35,232 bases of DNA from Comamonadaceae bacterium OH2545_COT-014 (GCA_003859965.1 RQYR01000032.1:1-35232); one strand, 5' to 3'; positions 17,367-27,561 are shown, counted from the first letter of the stretch. A program made the numbers and translations. The notes: generated by a model not told the origin, from the letters alone.

Positions 17367-17374
17367 CGGATGAG

Positions 17375-17450
17375 CATCCCCCCTGAGTCGCTTCGCGCCT
17401 TCCTCCCTCTCTCACCTTTCTCTACGCGGCTGCGCCGCTGCGAGAGGGGC
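17375..17450. repeat. Intergenic palindromic repeat between mraY and murD
   Basis: A pyrimidine-rich stretch (catcccccctgagtcgcttc) is followed by nested arms: ccctctc (17405-17411) with gagaggg (17442-17448), and gcggc (17426-17430) with gccgc (17434-17438). From memory, similar CCCCCTGAGTCGCTTCGCG sequences recur in Comamonadaceae intergenic regions, so this is probably a dispersed repeat. It interrupts an otherwise tightly overlapping gene chain. Confidence 0.5.
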
Positions 17451-17500
17451 GCGCGCCCGGCACGCTATTTCCCTCTTTTTCTTGGCAAGGAGGCCCGCGC

Positions 17501-19045
17501 ATGACGCCGGATCAGTCGCCTGACGCGCACGTGCTGGTGCTGGGGCTGGGCCATTCGGGCCTGGCCATGGCGTGCTGGTGCGCCCGCCAAGGGGCGGCGG
17601 TGACGGTGGCTGACACGCGCGAGGCGCCGCCGCAGCGCGCCGCGCTGGCGCAAGAGGTGCCCGCCGCCCGCTTCGTGGCCGGTGCGTTCGATGCCACCTT
17701 GCTGGACAGCGCCCCTTTCACCCGCGTGCTGCGCAGCCCCGGCCTGCCGCCAGCGGACATCGCGGCGCTGGTGCAAGCGGCCCAGGCGCGCGGCGTGCCG
17801 GTAGCGGGCGAGCTGGACGTATTCAGCGAAGCGCTGGCCGCGCTGCGCGCCGAACGCGGCTACGCGCCCGCCGTGCTGGCCATCACGGGCACCAACGGCA
17901 AGACCACGGTGACGTCGCTGACCGGCCAGCTGGCCGAGCGCGCAGGCAAGCGCGTGGCGGTGGCGGGCAACATCGGCCCCACGCTGCTGGACACGCTGGC
18001 GGCGCACCTGGCGGCGGACACTTTGCCCGAGGTGTGGGTGCTGGAGCTGTCGAGCTTCCAGCTCGACGCCGCGCAGGCGTTCGAGCCCACGGCTGCTGCC
18101 GTGCTCAACCTCACGCAAGACCATCTGGACTGGCATGGCGGCATGGCCGCTTATGCGGCCGCCAAGGCCAAGGTCTTCGGTCACGCCGGCCTGATGGTGC
18201 TGAACCGCGACGACCCGCTGGTGGCCGCCATGCGGCCCGAGCCGCCGCCCGTGGCGAAGCCGCCCAGGGGCGCGCCGCGCCCCGCCCCGCGCGCCGTGGT
18301 CAGTTTTGGCGCCGATCTGCCGCCCGCGCCGGGCGATTTCGGTCTGGAAACCATCAACGGCATGACATGGCTGGTGCGCGCGCAAGAAGCCGATGAAACC
18401 CGCACGCGCCGCAAGCACGGCCCGGCGGAGGACGAACGGCACCTGCAGCGCCTGATGCCGGCGGATGCGCTGCGCGTCCGCGGCCGTCACAACGCGCTGA
18501 ACGCGCTGGCCGCGCTGGCCCTGGCGCAAGCGGCCGGCTGCGCGCTGGCGCCCATGCTCTACGGCTTGCGCGAATACCGTGGCGAGCCGCACCGCGTGGA
18601 ACCCGTCGGCGTGCTGGATGGCGTGGAATACGTTGATGACAGCAAAGGCACGAACGTGGGCGCCACCGTGGCCGCGCTGCATGGCCTGGGGGCTGAAAGA
18701 AAACTGGTCGTCATTCTGGGTGGCGACGGCAAAGGACAGGACTTTGGCCCGCTGGCCGGGCCGGTGGCGCGTTTTGCACGCGCGGTGGTGCTGATCGGGC
18801 GTGACGCCGAACGTCTGGCCGAGGCGCTGGCCAGCGCCAGCGTGCCCCTGCACCGCGCGGCTGGCATGCCGCAAGCCGTGGCGGCGGCACGCCAGGCGGC
18901 GCGCCCGGGCGATGCGGTGCTGCTTTCGCCCGCCTGCGCGAGCCTGGACATGTATCGCGACTACGCACACCGTGCCGAGGCATTTCGCGCCGCCATCGAG
19001 GCGGCGGCCATGGAAGCAGGCGCCACGCTGGAGGCTGCGGCATGA
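17501..19045 (+). CDS. murD: UDP-MurNAc-L-Ala:D-Glu ligase MurD
   Basis: Adds D-glutamate to UDP-MurNAc-L-alanine. A strong Shine-Dalgarno (aaggagg, 17487-17493) precedes ATG 17501, fitting independent initiation after the upstream repeat. Motifs: N-terminal Rossmann [10 protein letters not shown]-loop GTNGKTT (about residue 129), [52 protein letters not shown] and [10 protein letters not shown]. At 514 aa it is about 75 residues longer than E. coli MurD; most of the excess is a Pro/Arg-rich then acidic segment at about residues 244-310, between the central strands and the C-terminal domain. The stop overlaps the ftsW ATG. Confidence 0.96.
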   Translation: MTPDQSPDAHVLVLGLGHSGLAMACWCARQGAAVTVADTREAPPQRAALAQEVPAARFVAGAFDATLLDSAPFTRVLRSPGLPPADIAALVQAAQARGVPVAGELDVFSEALAALRAERGYAPAVLAITGTNGKTTVTSLTGQLAERAGKRVAVAGNIGPTLLDTLAAHLAADTLPEVWVLELSSFQLDAAQAFEPTAAAVLNLTQDHLDWHGGMAAYAAAKAKVFGHAGLMVLNRDDPLVAAMRPEPPPVAKPPRGAPRPAPRAVVSFGADLPPAPGDFGLETINGMTWLVRAQEADETRTRRKHGPAEDERHLQRLMPADALRVRGRHNALNALAALALAQAAGCALAPMLYGLREYRGEPHRVEPVGVLDGVEYVDDSKGTNVGATVAALHGLGAERKLVVILGGDGKGQDFGPLAGPVARFARAVVLIGRDAERLAEALASASVPLHRAAGMPQAVAAARQAARPGDAVLLSPACASLDMYRDYAHRAEAFRAAIEAAAMEAGATLEAAA

Positions 19046-20325
19046 ACGGCCTGGCGGACAAACTGGTTTCCGGCATGGGCCGTTTGCCCGGCCCGGCAAG
19101 GCCAAGCCGCCGCCGCGCCGCCGCCGGGGTGGATTTGCCCGTGCGCATTGGCGGCATGGAATACGCGCGCACGTCCAATGCGCCCGCGCATGTGCTGGGC
19201 TTTGACCAGGTGCTGATCTGGGTGGTGGTGGGACTGCTGGCCTGGGGGCTGGTGATGGTGTATTCGGCCACCATCGCGTTGCCGGACAACCCGCGTTTCG
19301 CGCGCTACGCGCCGCATGACTTTCTGCTGCGCCACGCCATGTGGGTGGTCATCGCCTGCATGGCGGCGCTGCTGGCGTTTCAGGTGCGCATGAACTGGTG
19401 GGAAAAGGCGGCGCCCTGGCTGTTCGTGGGGGCGCTGGTGATGCTGATCGCGGTGCTGATTCCGCACGTGGGCATCGTGGTCAATGGCGCGCGCCGCTGG
19501 ATTGGTCTGGGGCCGCTGCGCTTTCAGCCGTCAGAGGTGGCCAAGCTCGCGGTGCTGCTGTATGCCGCAGGCTACATGGTGCGCAAGATGGACGTGAAAG
19601 AGCGTTTCTTTCGCGCCGTGCTGCCCATGGCTGCGGCCGTGGGGGTGGTGGGCATGCTGCTGCTGGCCCAGCCGGACATGGGCGCGTTCATGGTGATCGC
19701 CGTCATCGCCATGGGCATCCTGTTTCTGGGGGGCGTGAACGCGCGCATGTTCTTCCTGATCGCGGCCATCCTGTTTGTTGCCTTCGCGCTGATGATCTGG
19801 ACCTCGGACTGGCGGCGCGAACGCATCTTCGCCTACCTGGATCCGTGGAGCGAGCAGCATGCGCTGGGCAAGGGCTACCAGCTCTCGCATGCGCTGATCG
19901 CCATTGGCCGGGGCGAAATCTGGGGGGTGGGCCTGGGCGGCAGCATCGAGAAACTGCACTGGCTGCCCGAGGCGCACACCGACTTCCTGCTGGCCGTGAT
20001 CGGCGAGGAATTCGGCCTCATCGGCATGAGCTGCGTCATCGTCGCCTTCATGTGGATCACGCGCCGCATCATGGTCATCGGCCGCCAGGCCATTGCGCTG
20101 GACCGCGTGTTCTCCGGCCTGGTGGCGCAGGGCATCGGCCTGTGGATCGGCTTTCAGGCCTTCATCAACATCGGCGTCAACCTGGGCGCGCTGCCCACCA
20201 AGGGGCTGACCCTGCCGTTCATGAGCTACGGCGGTTCGGCCATTCTGGTGAACATGGTGGGCATCGCCATCGCGCTGCGGGTCGATCTGGAGAACCGCCA
20301 ACTCATGCATGGAGGCCGCGCATGA
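19042..20325 (+). CDS. ftsW: Septal peptidoglycan glycosyltransferase FtsW
   Basis: SEDS-family lipid II polymerase that works with FtsI at the septum. 427 aa with about ten membrane helices after a basic cytoplasmic N-terminal segment of some 50 residues. Family motifs: VMVYSAT in helix 1, [35 protein letters not shown] containing the catalytic-type Asp, [18 protein letters not shown], and near the C-terminus [22 protein letters not shown] overlaps the murD stop and the stop overlaps murG, both as ATGA. Confidence 0.96.
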   Translation: MNGLADKLVSGMGRLPGPARPSRRRAAAGVDLPVRIGGMEYARTSNAPAHVLGFDQVLIWVVVGLLAWGLVMVYSATIALPDNPRFARYAPHDFLLRHAMWVVIACMAALLAFQVRMNWWEKAAPWLFVGALVMLIAVLIPHVGIVVNGARRWIGLGPLRFQPSEVAKLAVLLYAAGYMVRKMDVKERFFRAVLPMAAAVGVVGMLLLAQPDMGAFMVIAVIAMGILFLGGVNARMFFLIAAILFVAFALMIWTSDWRRERIFAYLDPWSEQHALGKGYQLSHALIAIGRGEIWGVGLGGSIEKLHWLPEAHTDFLLAVIGEEFGLIGMSCVIVAFMWITRRIMVIGRQAIALDRVFSGLVAQGIGLWIGFQAFINIGVNLGALPTKGLTLPFMSYGGSAILVNMVGIAIALRVDLENRQLMHGGRA

Positions 20326-21419
20326 GCGCCCCGCACGCGGCAGTGGAGCGCGCGCGCCAGAAGTGCGCCTTGGTCATGGCCGGCGGCACCGGCGGCCACA
20401 TCTTTCCCGGCCTGGCCGTGGCCGAGGCGCTGCGCGCGCGCGGCTGGCGCGTGCACTGGCTGGGCGCGCCCGCCAGCATGGAAGAAAAGCTGGTGCCGCC
20501 GCAGGGCTTTGCGTTCGAGCCCATCGACTTCGGCGGCGTGCGCGGCAAGGGCCCGCTCACGCTGGCGCTGCTGCCGCTGCGGCTGCTGCGCGCCTTCGGC
20601 CAGGCGCTGGGCGTGGTGCGCCGCGTGCGGCCCGACGTGCTGGTGGGCCTAGGCGGCTACATCACCTTTCCGGGCGGGCTGATGGGCGTGGCCTGCGGCA
20701 AGCCGCTGGTGCTGCACGAACAGAATTCGGTGGCCGGCATGGCCAACAAAGTGCTGCGCCATGTGGCCGACCGCGTGTTCACCGCCTTCCCCGGCGCGCT
20801 GCCCCAAGGCGAATGGGTGGGCAACCCGCTGCGCGCCGCGTTCACCGAGGCGCCGCCCCCGGCCGAACGCTTTGCCGGCCGCGGCGGCCCGCTGCGCGTG
20901 CTGGTGGTGGGCGGCAGCCTGGGCGCGCAGGTGCTGAACGAGGTGGTGCCCCAGGCGCTGGCGCGCCTGCCCGAAGCCCAACGCCCACAGGTGCTGCACC
21001 AAAGCGGCGCGCGGCAGATCGACGCGCTGCGCGCCCATTACGCCGCCGCTGGCGTGAGCGCCGAAACCGTGCCCTTCATCGACGACATGGCCCGCGCCTA
21101 TGCCGAGGCCGACCTGGTGATCTGCCGCGCCGGCGCCACCACCGTGAGCGAGCTGGCCGCCGTGGGCGCGGCCGCGCTGTTCGTGCCCTACCCGCATGCG
21201 GTGGACGACCACCAGACGGCCAACGCGCGCTGGCTGGTCGAGCAGGGCGCCGGCTGGCTGCTGCCGCAAGGCGAGCTGACGCCGGAAACACTGGCTGGAA
21301 TGCTATTGAAAATGGAGCGTGTCACGCTGATGCAGCATGCCGAAAAGGCCAAAACCATGCAAAAGATTCATGCCGTGCAGGCCGTGGTGGCCGCATGCGA
21401 GGAGCTGAGCCAGCGATGA
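20322..21419 (+). CDS. murG: UDP-GlcNAc:undecaprenyl-PP-MurNAc-pentapeptide transferase MurG
   Basis: Peripheral GT-B glycosyltransferase on the inner membrane face that converts lipid I to lipid II. 365 aa. The first G-loop is [16 protein letters not shown] (about residues 20-35), then [23 protein letters not shown], the second G-loop [13 protein letters not shown], and the donor-binding [15 protein letters not shown] with [15 protein letters not shown] local AT-rich patch (about 21300-21365, [20 protein letters not shown]) departs from the GC-rich codon use of its neighbours but aligns in position with the usual C-terminal helices. ATG overlaps the ftsW stop. Confidence 0.96.
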   Translation: MSAPHAAVERARQKCALVMAGGTGGHIFPGLAVAEALRARGWRVHWLGAPASMEEKLVPPQGFAFEPIDFGGVRGKGPLTLALLPLRLLRAFGQALGVVRRVRPDVLVGLGGYITFPGGLMGVACGKPLVLHEQNSVAGMANKVLRHVADRVFTAFPGALPQGEWVGNPLRAAFTEAPPPAERFAGRGGPLRVLVVGGSLGAQVLNEVVPQALARLPEAQRPQVLHQSGARQIDALRAHYAAAGVSAETVPFIDDMARAYAEADLVICRAGATTVSELAAVGAAALFVPYPHAVDDHQTANARWLVEQGAGWLLPQGELTPETLAGMLLKMERVTLMQHAEKAKTMQKIHAVQAVVAACEELSQR

Positions 21420-22834
21420 AACACGCCATCCGTCACATCCACTTCGTCGGCGTGGGCGGCGCGGGCATGAGCGGCATCGCCGAGATCCTGCACAACCTGG
21501 GCTACGTCATCAGCGGCTCCGACCTGGCTGGCGGCGCCACGCTGCAACGGCTGGCAGCGCTGGGCATACGCACCTTCATCGGCCATGCCGCCGCGCACAT
21601 TGAGGGGGCCGATGCCGTGGTCACCTCCACCGCCGTGCAGCCCGACAACCCCGAGGTGCTGGCCGCGCGCGACAAGCACATCCCCGTGGTGCCGCGCGCG
21701 CTCATGCTGGCCGAGCTGATGCGGCTCAAGCAGGGCATTGCCATCGCCGGCACGCACGGCAAGACCACCACCACCAGCCTGGTGGCCAGCGTGCTGGCCG
21801 AAGGCGGGCTGGACCCCACCTTCGTCATCGGCGGGCGCCTCAACAGCGCGGGCGCCAACGCGCGCCTGGGCGCGGGCGAGCACATCGTGGTGGAGGCCGA
21901 CGAGTCCGACGCCTCCTTCCTCAACCTGCTGCCCGTGATGGCCGTGGTCACCAATATCGACGCCGACCACATGGAAACCTACGGGCACGACTTCGGCCGG
22001 CTCAAGCAGGCCTTCGTCGATTTCCTGCACCGCATGCCCTTCTACGGCACCGCCGTGCTGTGCCTGGAAAGTCCTGCCGTGCGCGACATCCTGAACGACG
22101 TGGTCTGCCCCGTCACCACCTACGGCTTTGGCGAGGAGGCGCAGGTGCGCGCGGTGGACGTGCGCGCCGCCGGCGGGCAGATGCACTTCACCGTGCAACG
22201 GCGCAACGGCGTGCAGCTGCCCGACCTGCCCGTCACGCTCAACCTGGCGGGTGCGCACAACGTGCTCAACGCGCTGGCCGCCATCGCCGTGGCGGTGGAG
22301 CTGAACGTGCCCGACGCGGCGGTGCAAAAAGCGCTGGCCGAATTCAAGGGCGTGGGCCGGCGCTTCCAGCGCTATGGTGAGCTGCCCGCCAAGGGCGGCG
22401 GCACATTCACGCTGATCGACGACTACGGCCACCACCCGGTGGAAATGGCCGCCACGCTGGCGGCTGCGCGCGGCGCCTTCCCCGGGCGGCGGCTGGTGCT
22501 GGCTTTTCAGCCGCACCGCTACACCCGCACGCGCGACTGCTTCGAGGACTTCGTCAAGGTCATCGGCGCGGCCGACGCCGTGCTGCTGGCCGAGGTCTAT
22601 GCCGCCGGCGAGGAGCCCATCGCCCATGCCGATGGCCGCGCGCTGGCGCGCGCGCTGCGCGTGGCCGGGCCGCTGGAGCCGGTGTTCGTGGACGACATCG
22701 CCGCCATGCCCGAGGCCGTGGCCGCGCATGCGCGCGCCGGCGACGTGGTGATGTGCATGGGCGCTGGCTCCATTGGCAGCGTGCCCGCGAAAGTCGTTGA
22801 AATGCTACAAAAAATAGAGCATAATCCACGCTGA
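21416..22834 (+). CDS. murC: UDP-N-acetylmuramate:L-alanine ligase MurC
   Basis: First Mur ligase, adding L-alanine to UDP-MurNAc. 472 aa. N-terminal [14 protein letters not shown] nucleotide motif, GSDL, the P-loop [11 protein letters not shown] (about residue 110), [40 protein letters not shown] and [11 protein letters not shown] are all present. The last codons ([10 protein letters not shown], about 22800-22834) are unusually AT-rich and resemble the start of a dispersed repeat, so the C-terminus may have been altered. ATG overlaps the murG stop; ddl begins 11 bp downstream. Confidence 0.96.
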   Translation: MKHAIRHIHFVGVGGAGMSGIAEILHNLGYVISGSDLAGGATLQRLAALGIRTFIGHAAAHIEGADAVVTSTAVQPDNPEVLAARDKHIPVVPRALMLAELMRLKQGIAIAGTHGKTTTTSLVASVLAEGGLDPTFVIGGRLNSAGANARLGAGEHIVVEADESDASFLNLLPVMAVVTNIDADHMETYGHDFGRLKQAFVDFLHRMPFYGTAVLCLESPAVRDILNDVVCPVTTYGFGEEAQVRAVDVRAAGGQMHFTVQRRNGVQLPDLPVTLNLAGAHNVLNALAAIAVAVELNVPDAAVQKALAEFKGVGRRFQRYGELPAKGGGTFTLIDDYGHHPVEMAATLAAARGAFPGRRLVLAFQPHRYTRTRDCFEDFVKVIGAADAVLLAEVYAAGEEPIAHADGRALARALRVAGPLEPVFVDDIAAMPEAVAAHARAGDVVMCMGAGSIGSVPAKVVEMLQKIEHNPR

Positions 22835-22845
22835 TTTCACCCGCC

Positions 22846-23829
22846 ATGTCAACCCAAAACGCTCAATTCGGAAAAGTGGCCGTCCTCATGGGGGGCCGGT
22901 CGGCAGAAAGGGAGGTGTCCCTGATGTCCGGCGCTGGCGTGCTGCAGGCCTTGCGCGCCCGCGGCGTGGATGCGCACGCTTTCGATCCGGCCGAGCGGGA
23001 CATGAGCGAGCTGCGCCGCGAGGGCTTCAAGCGCTGCTTCATTGCGCTGCATGGCCGCTACGGCGAAGACGGCACGGTGCAAGGCGCGCTGGAGCTGTTG
23101 GGCATTCCCTACACCGGCGCGGGCGTCATGGCTTCCAGCATGGCCATCGACAAGGTGATGACCAAGCGCGTCTGGCTGGCCGAGGGGCTGCCCACGCCGC
23201 GCTACGTGCTGCTGCACCGGGGCGCTTTCAGCGACGAGCGCGTGCGTGGCATTCCCGCCGAGCTGGGTTTGCCGCTGATCGTGAAGCCGGTGCGCGAAGG
23301 TTCGTCGCTGGGCGTGACCAAGGTCACGAGCGAAGCGCAAATACAAGAGGCCGTGGCCGCCGCTGCCGCGCTGGACGCCGACGTGCTGTGCGAGCAATTC
23401 ATCGCGGGCGATGAAGTCACCTGCCCGGTGCTGGGCGAGGGAGATCGCGTGCGTGCGCTGCCGGTCATCCACATCGTGGCGCCAGGAGGCAACTACGACT
23501 TCCAGAACAAGTACTACACCGACGTGACCGAGTACCGCGTGCCTTGCGATTTGCCGCCGGGCGAAGAAGCGGCCGTTCAGGCGCTGTGCGAGCGCGCCTA
23601 CCGCGTGCTCGGGTGCCGGGGCTGGGGCCGGCTTGACGTGATGATCGACGCCGCCACGCGCCAGCCCTATTTGCTGGAGATCAACACTTCGCCCGGCATG
23701 ACCAGCCACTCGCTCGTGCCGATGGCGGCGCAGGCGGCGGGCACGAGCTATGAAGACCTGTGCCTGGCGCTGCTGGCTTCGGCCACGCTGGATTACCCGC
23801 CCGCCCCGCCGGAAGGAGACGCCGCATGA
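22846..23829 (+). CDS. ddl: D-alanine:D-alanine ligase
   Basis: ATP-grasp enzyme making D-Ala-D-Ala for MurF. 327 aa. N-terminal [62 protein letters not shown], and the C-terminal [15 protein letters not shown] are conserved, including the metal-binding Glu/Asn and ligand-binding Ser-Leu. ATG 22846 gives a slightly long but typical N-terminus. The dcw position corresponds to ddlB of E. coli. The stop overlaps the ftsQ ATG. Confidence 0.95.
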   Translation: MSTQNAQFGKVAVLMGGRSAEREVSLMSGAGVLQALRARGVDAHAFDPAERDMSELRREGFKRCFIALHGRYGEDGTVQGALELLGIPYTGAGVMASSMAIDKVMTKRVWLAEGLPTPRYVLLHRGAFSDERVRGIPAELGLPLIVKPVREGSSLGVTKVTSEAQIQEAVAAAAALDADVLCEQFIAGDEVTCPVLGEGDRVRALPVIHIVAPGGNYDFQNKYYTDVTEYRVPCDLPPGEEAAVQALCERAYRVLGCRGWGRLDVMIDAATRQPYLLEINTSPGMTSHSLVPMAAQAAGTSYEDLCLALLASATLDYPPAPPEGDAA

Positions 23830-24713
23830 GCGACGCGCTGCCCGTCCCGCTCGACGTCAGGCTCATGAACGTGACGGCCTCGTTGCTCGTCACGGGCCTG
23901 GTGCTGGCCGGCATGGTGGCGGCCTTGTGGTGGGGGCTGCGTCACCCGGCCTTTTCCATCCGCCACATCACGGTGGCTGGCGATGTGGCGCACAACAGCG
24001 CCGCCAGCCTGGGCGCCAGCGTGGTGCCGCGCCTGGCGGGCAATTTCTTCACGCTGGATCTGGGCGGGGCTCAAGCGGCTTTTCAGACAGCGCCCTGGGT
24101 GCGCCGGGCCGTGGTTCAACGCGAATTTCCCAACCGCCTGCACGTCACGCTGCAAGAGCATGTGCCAGCAGCGTATTGGGGCGATGAGGGCAACCAGCTC
24201 GTCAACGTCCAGGGCGAAGTGTTCGACGCGCAGCATGACGACGTGGAAGAAGGCGCGGGCTTGCCCCGGCTGGCTGGGCCGGAAGGCCAGTCTGCCCTGG
24301 TGCTGGCCATGTACCAGCGCCTGGCGCCCCTGGTGGCGCCGCTGGGCGCGCGCCTGGAGCGATTGACCCTGCAGGCGCGCGGCAACTGGCATGCCGTACT
24401 GGACAAAGGCACGGTGATTGAGCTGGGCTATGGCGCCCCCGACACCCTGGCAGACAGGCTGACACAGTTTGCCGCCACCGCACGCGAGGTGGCGGCGCGC
24501 TACCAGCGCACGCCTGACGCCATTGAGCGGGCGGACTTGCGCCACGCCAGCGGTTATGCACTGCGCTTGCGTGGCGTAACCACGCTGCGGCCAGATGCCG
24601 CCACGGCTGCGGTCACGGTGGCGCCTGCCCGGCCCGCGGCGGCACGCCCGGCCCCTTCTTCTGCTGCCGCGCGGCGCGCCGCCGCGGCTTCACCCGCGCC
24701 GCGCCGGCGCTGA
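23826..24713 (+). CDS. ftsQ: Cell division protein FtsQ
   Basis: Bitopic divisome scaffold linking early and late division proteins. 295 aa: a short cytoplasmic N-terminus, a membrane helix at about residues 17-38 ([20 protein letters not shown]), then a POTRA domain ([20 protein letters not shown]) and the beta domain ([28 protein letters not shown]). The last 40 residues are Ala/Pro/Arg-rich and probably disordered; E. coli FtsQ ends sooner. Start at the ATG overlapping the ddl stop. Confidence 0.94.
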   Translation: MSDALPVPLDVRLMNVTASLLVTGLVLAGMVAALWWGLRHPAFSIRHITVAGDVAHNSAASLGASVVPRLAGNFFTLDLGGAQAAFQTAPWVRRAVVQREFPNRLHVTLQEHVPAAYWGDEGNQLVNVQGEVFDAQHDDVEEGAGLPRLAGPEGQSALVLAMYQRLAPLVAPLGARLERLTLQARGNWHAVLDKGTVIELGYGAPDTLADRLTQFAATAREVAARYQRTPDAIERADLRHASGYALRLRGVTTLRPDAATAAVTVAPARPAAARPAPSSAAARRAAAASPAPRRR

Positions 24714-24742
24714 CTACACAGGACACGAATCGGACGCAAGTC

Positions 24743-25972
24743 ATGGCCAAGGAGTACAAGGATTTGATCGTGGGGCTGGACATCGGCACCGCCAAGATCA
24801 TGGTGGTGGTGGGCGAAGTCCTGCCCGGCGGCGACCTCAAGCTCGCTGGCCTGGGCGTGGCGCCCAGCAACGGCCTCAAGCGCGGCGTGGTGGTCAACAT
24901 CGACGCCACGGTGGCCAGCATCCAGCAGGCGCTGAAAGAGGCCGAGCTGATGGCCGACTGCAAGATTGGCCGCGTGTACACCGGTATCACCGGCAGCCAC
25001 ATCCGCGGCATCAACTCCAGCGGCATGGTGGCGGTGAAGGACAAGGAGGTCACGCCGGTGGACGTGGCGCGCGTGCTGGACACGGCCAAGGCCATCAACA
25101 TCTCCAGCGACCAGCGTCTGCTGCTGGTGGAGCCGCAGGAGTTCGTCATCGACGGCCAGGACGTGCGCGAACCGGTGGGCATGAGCGGCATGCGGCTGGA
25201 GGCCAAGGTGCACATCGTCACCGGCGCGCAGAGCGCGGCCGAGAACATCATCAAGTGCGTGCGCCGCTGCGGGCTGGACGTGGAGCACCTGATGCTCAAC
25301 CCGCTGGCCTCGGCCCAGGCGGTGCTGACCGACGACGAGCGCGAGCTGGGCGTGGCCTGTGTGGACATTGGCGCGGGTACGACCGACGTGGCCGTGTTCA
25401 CCGGCGGCGCCATCCGCCACACGGCGGTCATTCCCATTGCGGGCGATCTCATCACCAGCGACATCGCCATGGCGCTGCGCACACCCACGGCCGATGCGGA
25501 GGACATCAAGGTCGAACACGGCTTTGCCAAGCAACTGCTGGCCGACCCCGAAACACAGATCGAAGTGCCGGGCTTGGGCGACCGCACGCCGCGCATGCTC
25601 AGCAAGCAGGCGCTGGCCGGGGTGATCGAGCCGCGCGTGGAGGAAATCTTCTCGCTCGTGCAGCAGGTCATCCGCGATTCGGGCTTTGAGGAAGTGCTGT
25701 CTTCCGGCGTGGTGCTCACCGGCGGCAGCGCCGTCATGCCGGGCATGGTGGAGCTGGGCGAGGACATTTTTCTCAAGCCCGTCCGGCGCGGCATTCCGAA
25801 ATATTCACGCGCGCTGTCCGACATGGTGGCGCAGCCGCGCGCGGCCACCGTCATGGGGCTGATGGAAGAGGCCCGCCTGGCGCGCTTGCGCGGCTTCAAG
25901 GTGGCCCAGAAGGCCAGCAGCGTGAAAACCGCCTTTGGCCGCTTCAAGGACTTCATCGTGGGGAATTTCTGA
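24743..25972 (+). CDS. ftsA: Cell division protein FtsA
   Basis: Actin-like ATPase that tethers FtsZ to the membrane and recruits later division proteins. 409 aa. Motifs: phosphate-1 loop VGLDIGTAKIMV (about 10-21), 1C domain with AVTGSHIRGINS-like sequence, phosphate-2 CVDIGAGTTDVAVF (about 210-223), adenosine GVVLTGGSAVMPG (about 330-342). The C-terminus ends in a basic/hydrophobic stretch (FGRFKDFIVGNF), the amphipathic membrane-targeting helix. It starts 29 bp after ftsQ; a 176-bp gap precedes ftsZ. Confidence 0.96.
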   Translation: MAKEYKDLIVGLDIGTAKIMVVVGEVLPGGDLKLAGLGVAPSNGLKRGVVVNIDATVASIQQALKEAELMADCKIGRVYTGITGSHIRGINSSGMVAVKDKEVTPVDVARVLDTAKAINISSDQRLLLVEPQEFVIDGQDVREPVGMSGMRLEAKVHIVTGAQSAAENIIKCVRRCGLDVEHLMLNPLASAQAVLTDDERELGVACVDIGAGTTDVAVFTGGAIRHTAVIPIAGDLITSDIAMALRTPTADAEDIKVEHGFAKQLLADPETQIEVPGLGDRTPRMLSKQALAGVIEPRVEEIFSLVQQVIRDSGFEEVLSSGVVLTGGSAVMPGMVELGEDIFLKPVRRGIPKYSRALSDMVAQPRAATVMGLMEEARLARLRGFKVAQKASSVKTAFGRFKDFIVGNF

Positions 25973-26148
25973 CCATGCGCCGCCTGTCACGGAATTTCCC
26001 TTCCCTCCACGCGGCGCTGCCCGGCTGGCCTGGCGCCGGGCCGCCTGCATGAAACGGGGAGGGCATGTCACACACACACCGCATCACGCATCACAACAAC
26101 TCATCACACCCATTCAAGGCAACTGCAGGAACATCAGGAGATAGACAC
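25973..26148 (+). promoter_or_regulatory. ftsZ leader region
   Basis: 176 bp between ftsA and ftsZ. The first half contains a GC-rich hairpin (cccggc with gccggg, near 26027-26041). The second half (about 26065-26130) is A/C-rich with repeated catcac units and little pairing potential, followed by aggag (26136-26140) 8 nt before ATG. This may be an unstructured translation-enhancing leader and may also hold an ftsZ promoter, though no convincing -10/-35 pair was found. Confidence 0.45.
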
Positions 26149-27375
26149 ATGAGCATCGAAATGATCGACACGGGCGAATTCCACGCAGGCACGCAGATCA
26201 AGGTCATCGGCGTGGGCGGAGGCGGCAGCAACGCGGTGGATCACATGATCAACCGCAACGTGCAGGGCGTGGAATTCATCTGCGCCAACACCGACGCGCA
26301 GGCGCTGAGCCGCACGCTGGCCAGTGCCGCGATCCAGCTCGGCCAAAGCGGCCTGGGCGCGGGCAGCAAGCCCGACAAGGGCCGCGAGTGCGCCGAGGCC
26401 GCGGCCGATGACATCCGCCAGGCTATCCGCGGCGCGCACATGCTGTTCATCACCGCCGGCATGGGCGGCGGCACCGGCACCGGCGCTGCCCCCGTGATCG
26501 CCCGCATCGCCAAGGACATGGGCATCCTCACCGTGGCCGTAGTCACCAAGCCGTTCGACTGGGAGGGCGGGCGCCGCATGACCAACGCCGAGGCTGGCCT
26601 GAACGAGCTGGAGGCCAACGTCGATTCGCTGATCGTCGTGCTCAACGAGAAGCTGCTCGAGGTGCTGGGTGATGACATTACCCAGGAAGAAGCCTTTGCC
26701 CAGGCCAACGATGTGCTCAAGAACGCCGTGGGCGGCATTGCCGAGATCATCAACAACTACGGCAACGTCAACGTTGACTTCGAGGACGTGCGCACCGTGA
26801 TGGGCGAGCCGGGCAAGGCCATGATGGGCACAGCCGCCGCCAGCGGCCCCGACCGTGCCCGCATCGCCGCCGAGCAGGCCATCGCCTGCCCGCTGCTGGA
26901 AGGCATCGACCTCTCCGGCGCCAAGGGCGTGCTGGTGCTGGTCACGGCGTCCAAGGGCTCGCTCAAGCTGAACGAGTCCAAGGAAGCGATGAACACCATC
27001 CGCGCCTACGCCTCGCCCGATGCGCACGTGATCTACGGCGCTGCCTACGACGATTCGCTGGGCGATGAGATCCGCGTGACCGTGGTGGCCACCGGCCTGT
27101 CGCGCCAGGGCGCGATGCGTCAGCCCATTACCGTGGTGCAAGGCGGCCTGCGCACCGGCACTGACAACGTGCCGCTGGCCGTGCCTTCGGCCGCGCACGG
27201 CGGCGGTATGGGCGGTGGCGCGGCTTCGTCGCGCGACTACGGCCACATGGCCGTGCCCAGCGTCTGGCGCAAACCGCCTGACCGCACGCACGCCGCCGCG
27301 CGCGTGGACGCGCTGTCGTCCGGTGGCATGGATGACTTTGAAATCCCGGCCTTCCTGCGCAAGCAGGCGGACTGA
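26149..27375 (+). CDS. ftsZ: Cell division GTPase FtsZ
   Basis: Tubulin homologue that forms the Z-ring. 408 aa. The start is ATG 26149, with a good Shine-Dalgarno and the expected MSIEMIDTGEF followed by GVGGGGSNAV; an in-frame upstream extension to 26065 lies in the leader. The GTP signature GGGTGTG is at 106-112, and the T7 loop NVDFEDV completes the catalytic site. A Gly/Ser/Ala-rich linker precedes the C-terminal conserved peptide DDFEIPAFLRKQ, which binds FtsA and other partners. Followed by two hairpins. Confidence 0.97.
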   Translation: MSIEMIDTGEFHAGTQIKVIGVGGGGSNAVDHMINRNVQGVEFICANTDAQALSRTLASAAIQLGQSGLGAGSKPDKGRECAEAAADDIRQAIRGAHMLFITAGMGGGTGTGAAPVIARIAKDMGILTVAVVTKPFDWEGGRRMTNAEAGLNELEANVDSLIVVLNEKLLEVLGDDITQEEAFAQANDVLKNAVGGIAEIINNYGNVNVDFEDVRTVMGEPGKAMMGTAAASGPDRARIAAEQAIACPLLEGIDLSGAKGVLVLVTASKGSLKLNESKEAMNTIRAYASPDAHVIYGAAYDDSLGDEIRVTVVATGLSRQGAMRQPITVVQGGLRTGTDNVPLAVPSAAHGGGMGGGAASSRDYGHMAVPSVWRKPPDRTHAAARVDALSSGGMDDFEIPAFLRKQAD

Positions 27376-27381
27376 CGCACC

Positions 27382-27436
27382 GGGGCGGCTTTTCCGCCCC
27401 TGTCCGTTCCTTCTGCCGGGTGGAGGCAGAAGGAAC
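27382..27436 (+). terminator. Double hairpin downstream of ftsZ
   Basis: Stem A ggggcgg (27382-27388) pairs with ccgcccc (27394-27400) over a ctttt loop. Stem B gttccttctgcc (27406-27417) pairs perfectly with ggcagaaggaac (27425-27436), 12 bp. Neither has a T-tract behind it, so a classic intrinsic terminator is unlikely. Partial attenuation or 3'-end protection of the ftsZ message before lpxC is more plausible. Confidence 0.5.
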
Positions 27437-27547
27437 GCCCGCATGCGCGGGGCAGGCACACGCTTGGCCTCGCGTCGCCCCCGGGCCATGACCGCCGGCC
27501 GCCGGGCGCCGTATTTCCCTGCCGCCGTCCGGTTTGTTCCCGCCCCC

Positions 27548-27553
27548 TAGAAT
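27548..27553 (+). promoter_or_regulatory. Possible -10 element of lpxC
   Basis: TAGAAT lies 8 nt before the lpxC ATG; no -35 at the right distance was found. Spacing and downstream composition are almost identical to dapF (GATAAT, 8 nt, ATG). It would allow lpxC expression separate from the dcw transcript. Confidence 0.45.
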
Positions 27554-27561
27554 CGCCGCCC

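Noticed and set aside
21290-21365. Third copy of the dispersed repeat inside murG (gctattgaaaatgg)
   Set aside because: It starts like the repeat, but the encoded residues occupy the normal C-terminal helices of MurG with no net insertion, so insertion is not supported.
26065-26148. Extended His/Ser-rich N-terminus of FtsZ
   Set aside because: The good Shine-Dalgarno and conserved FtsZ start are at 26149; the extension is leader sequence.
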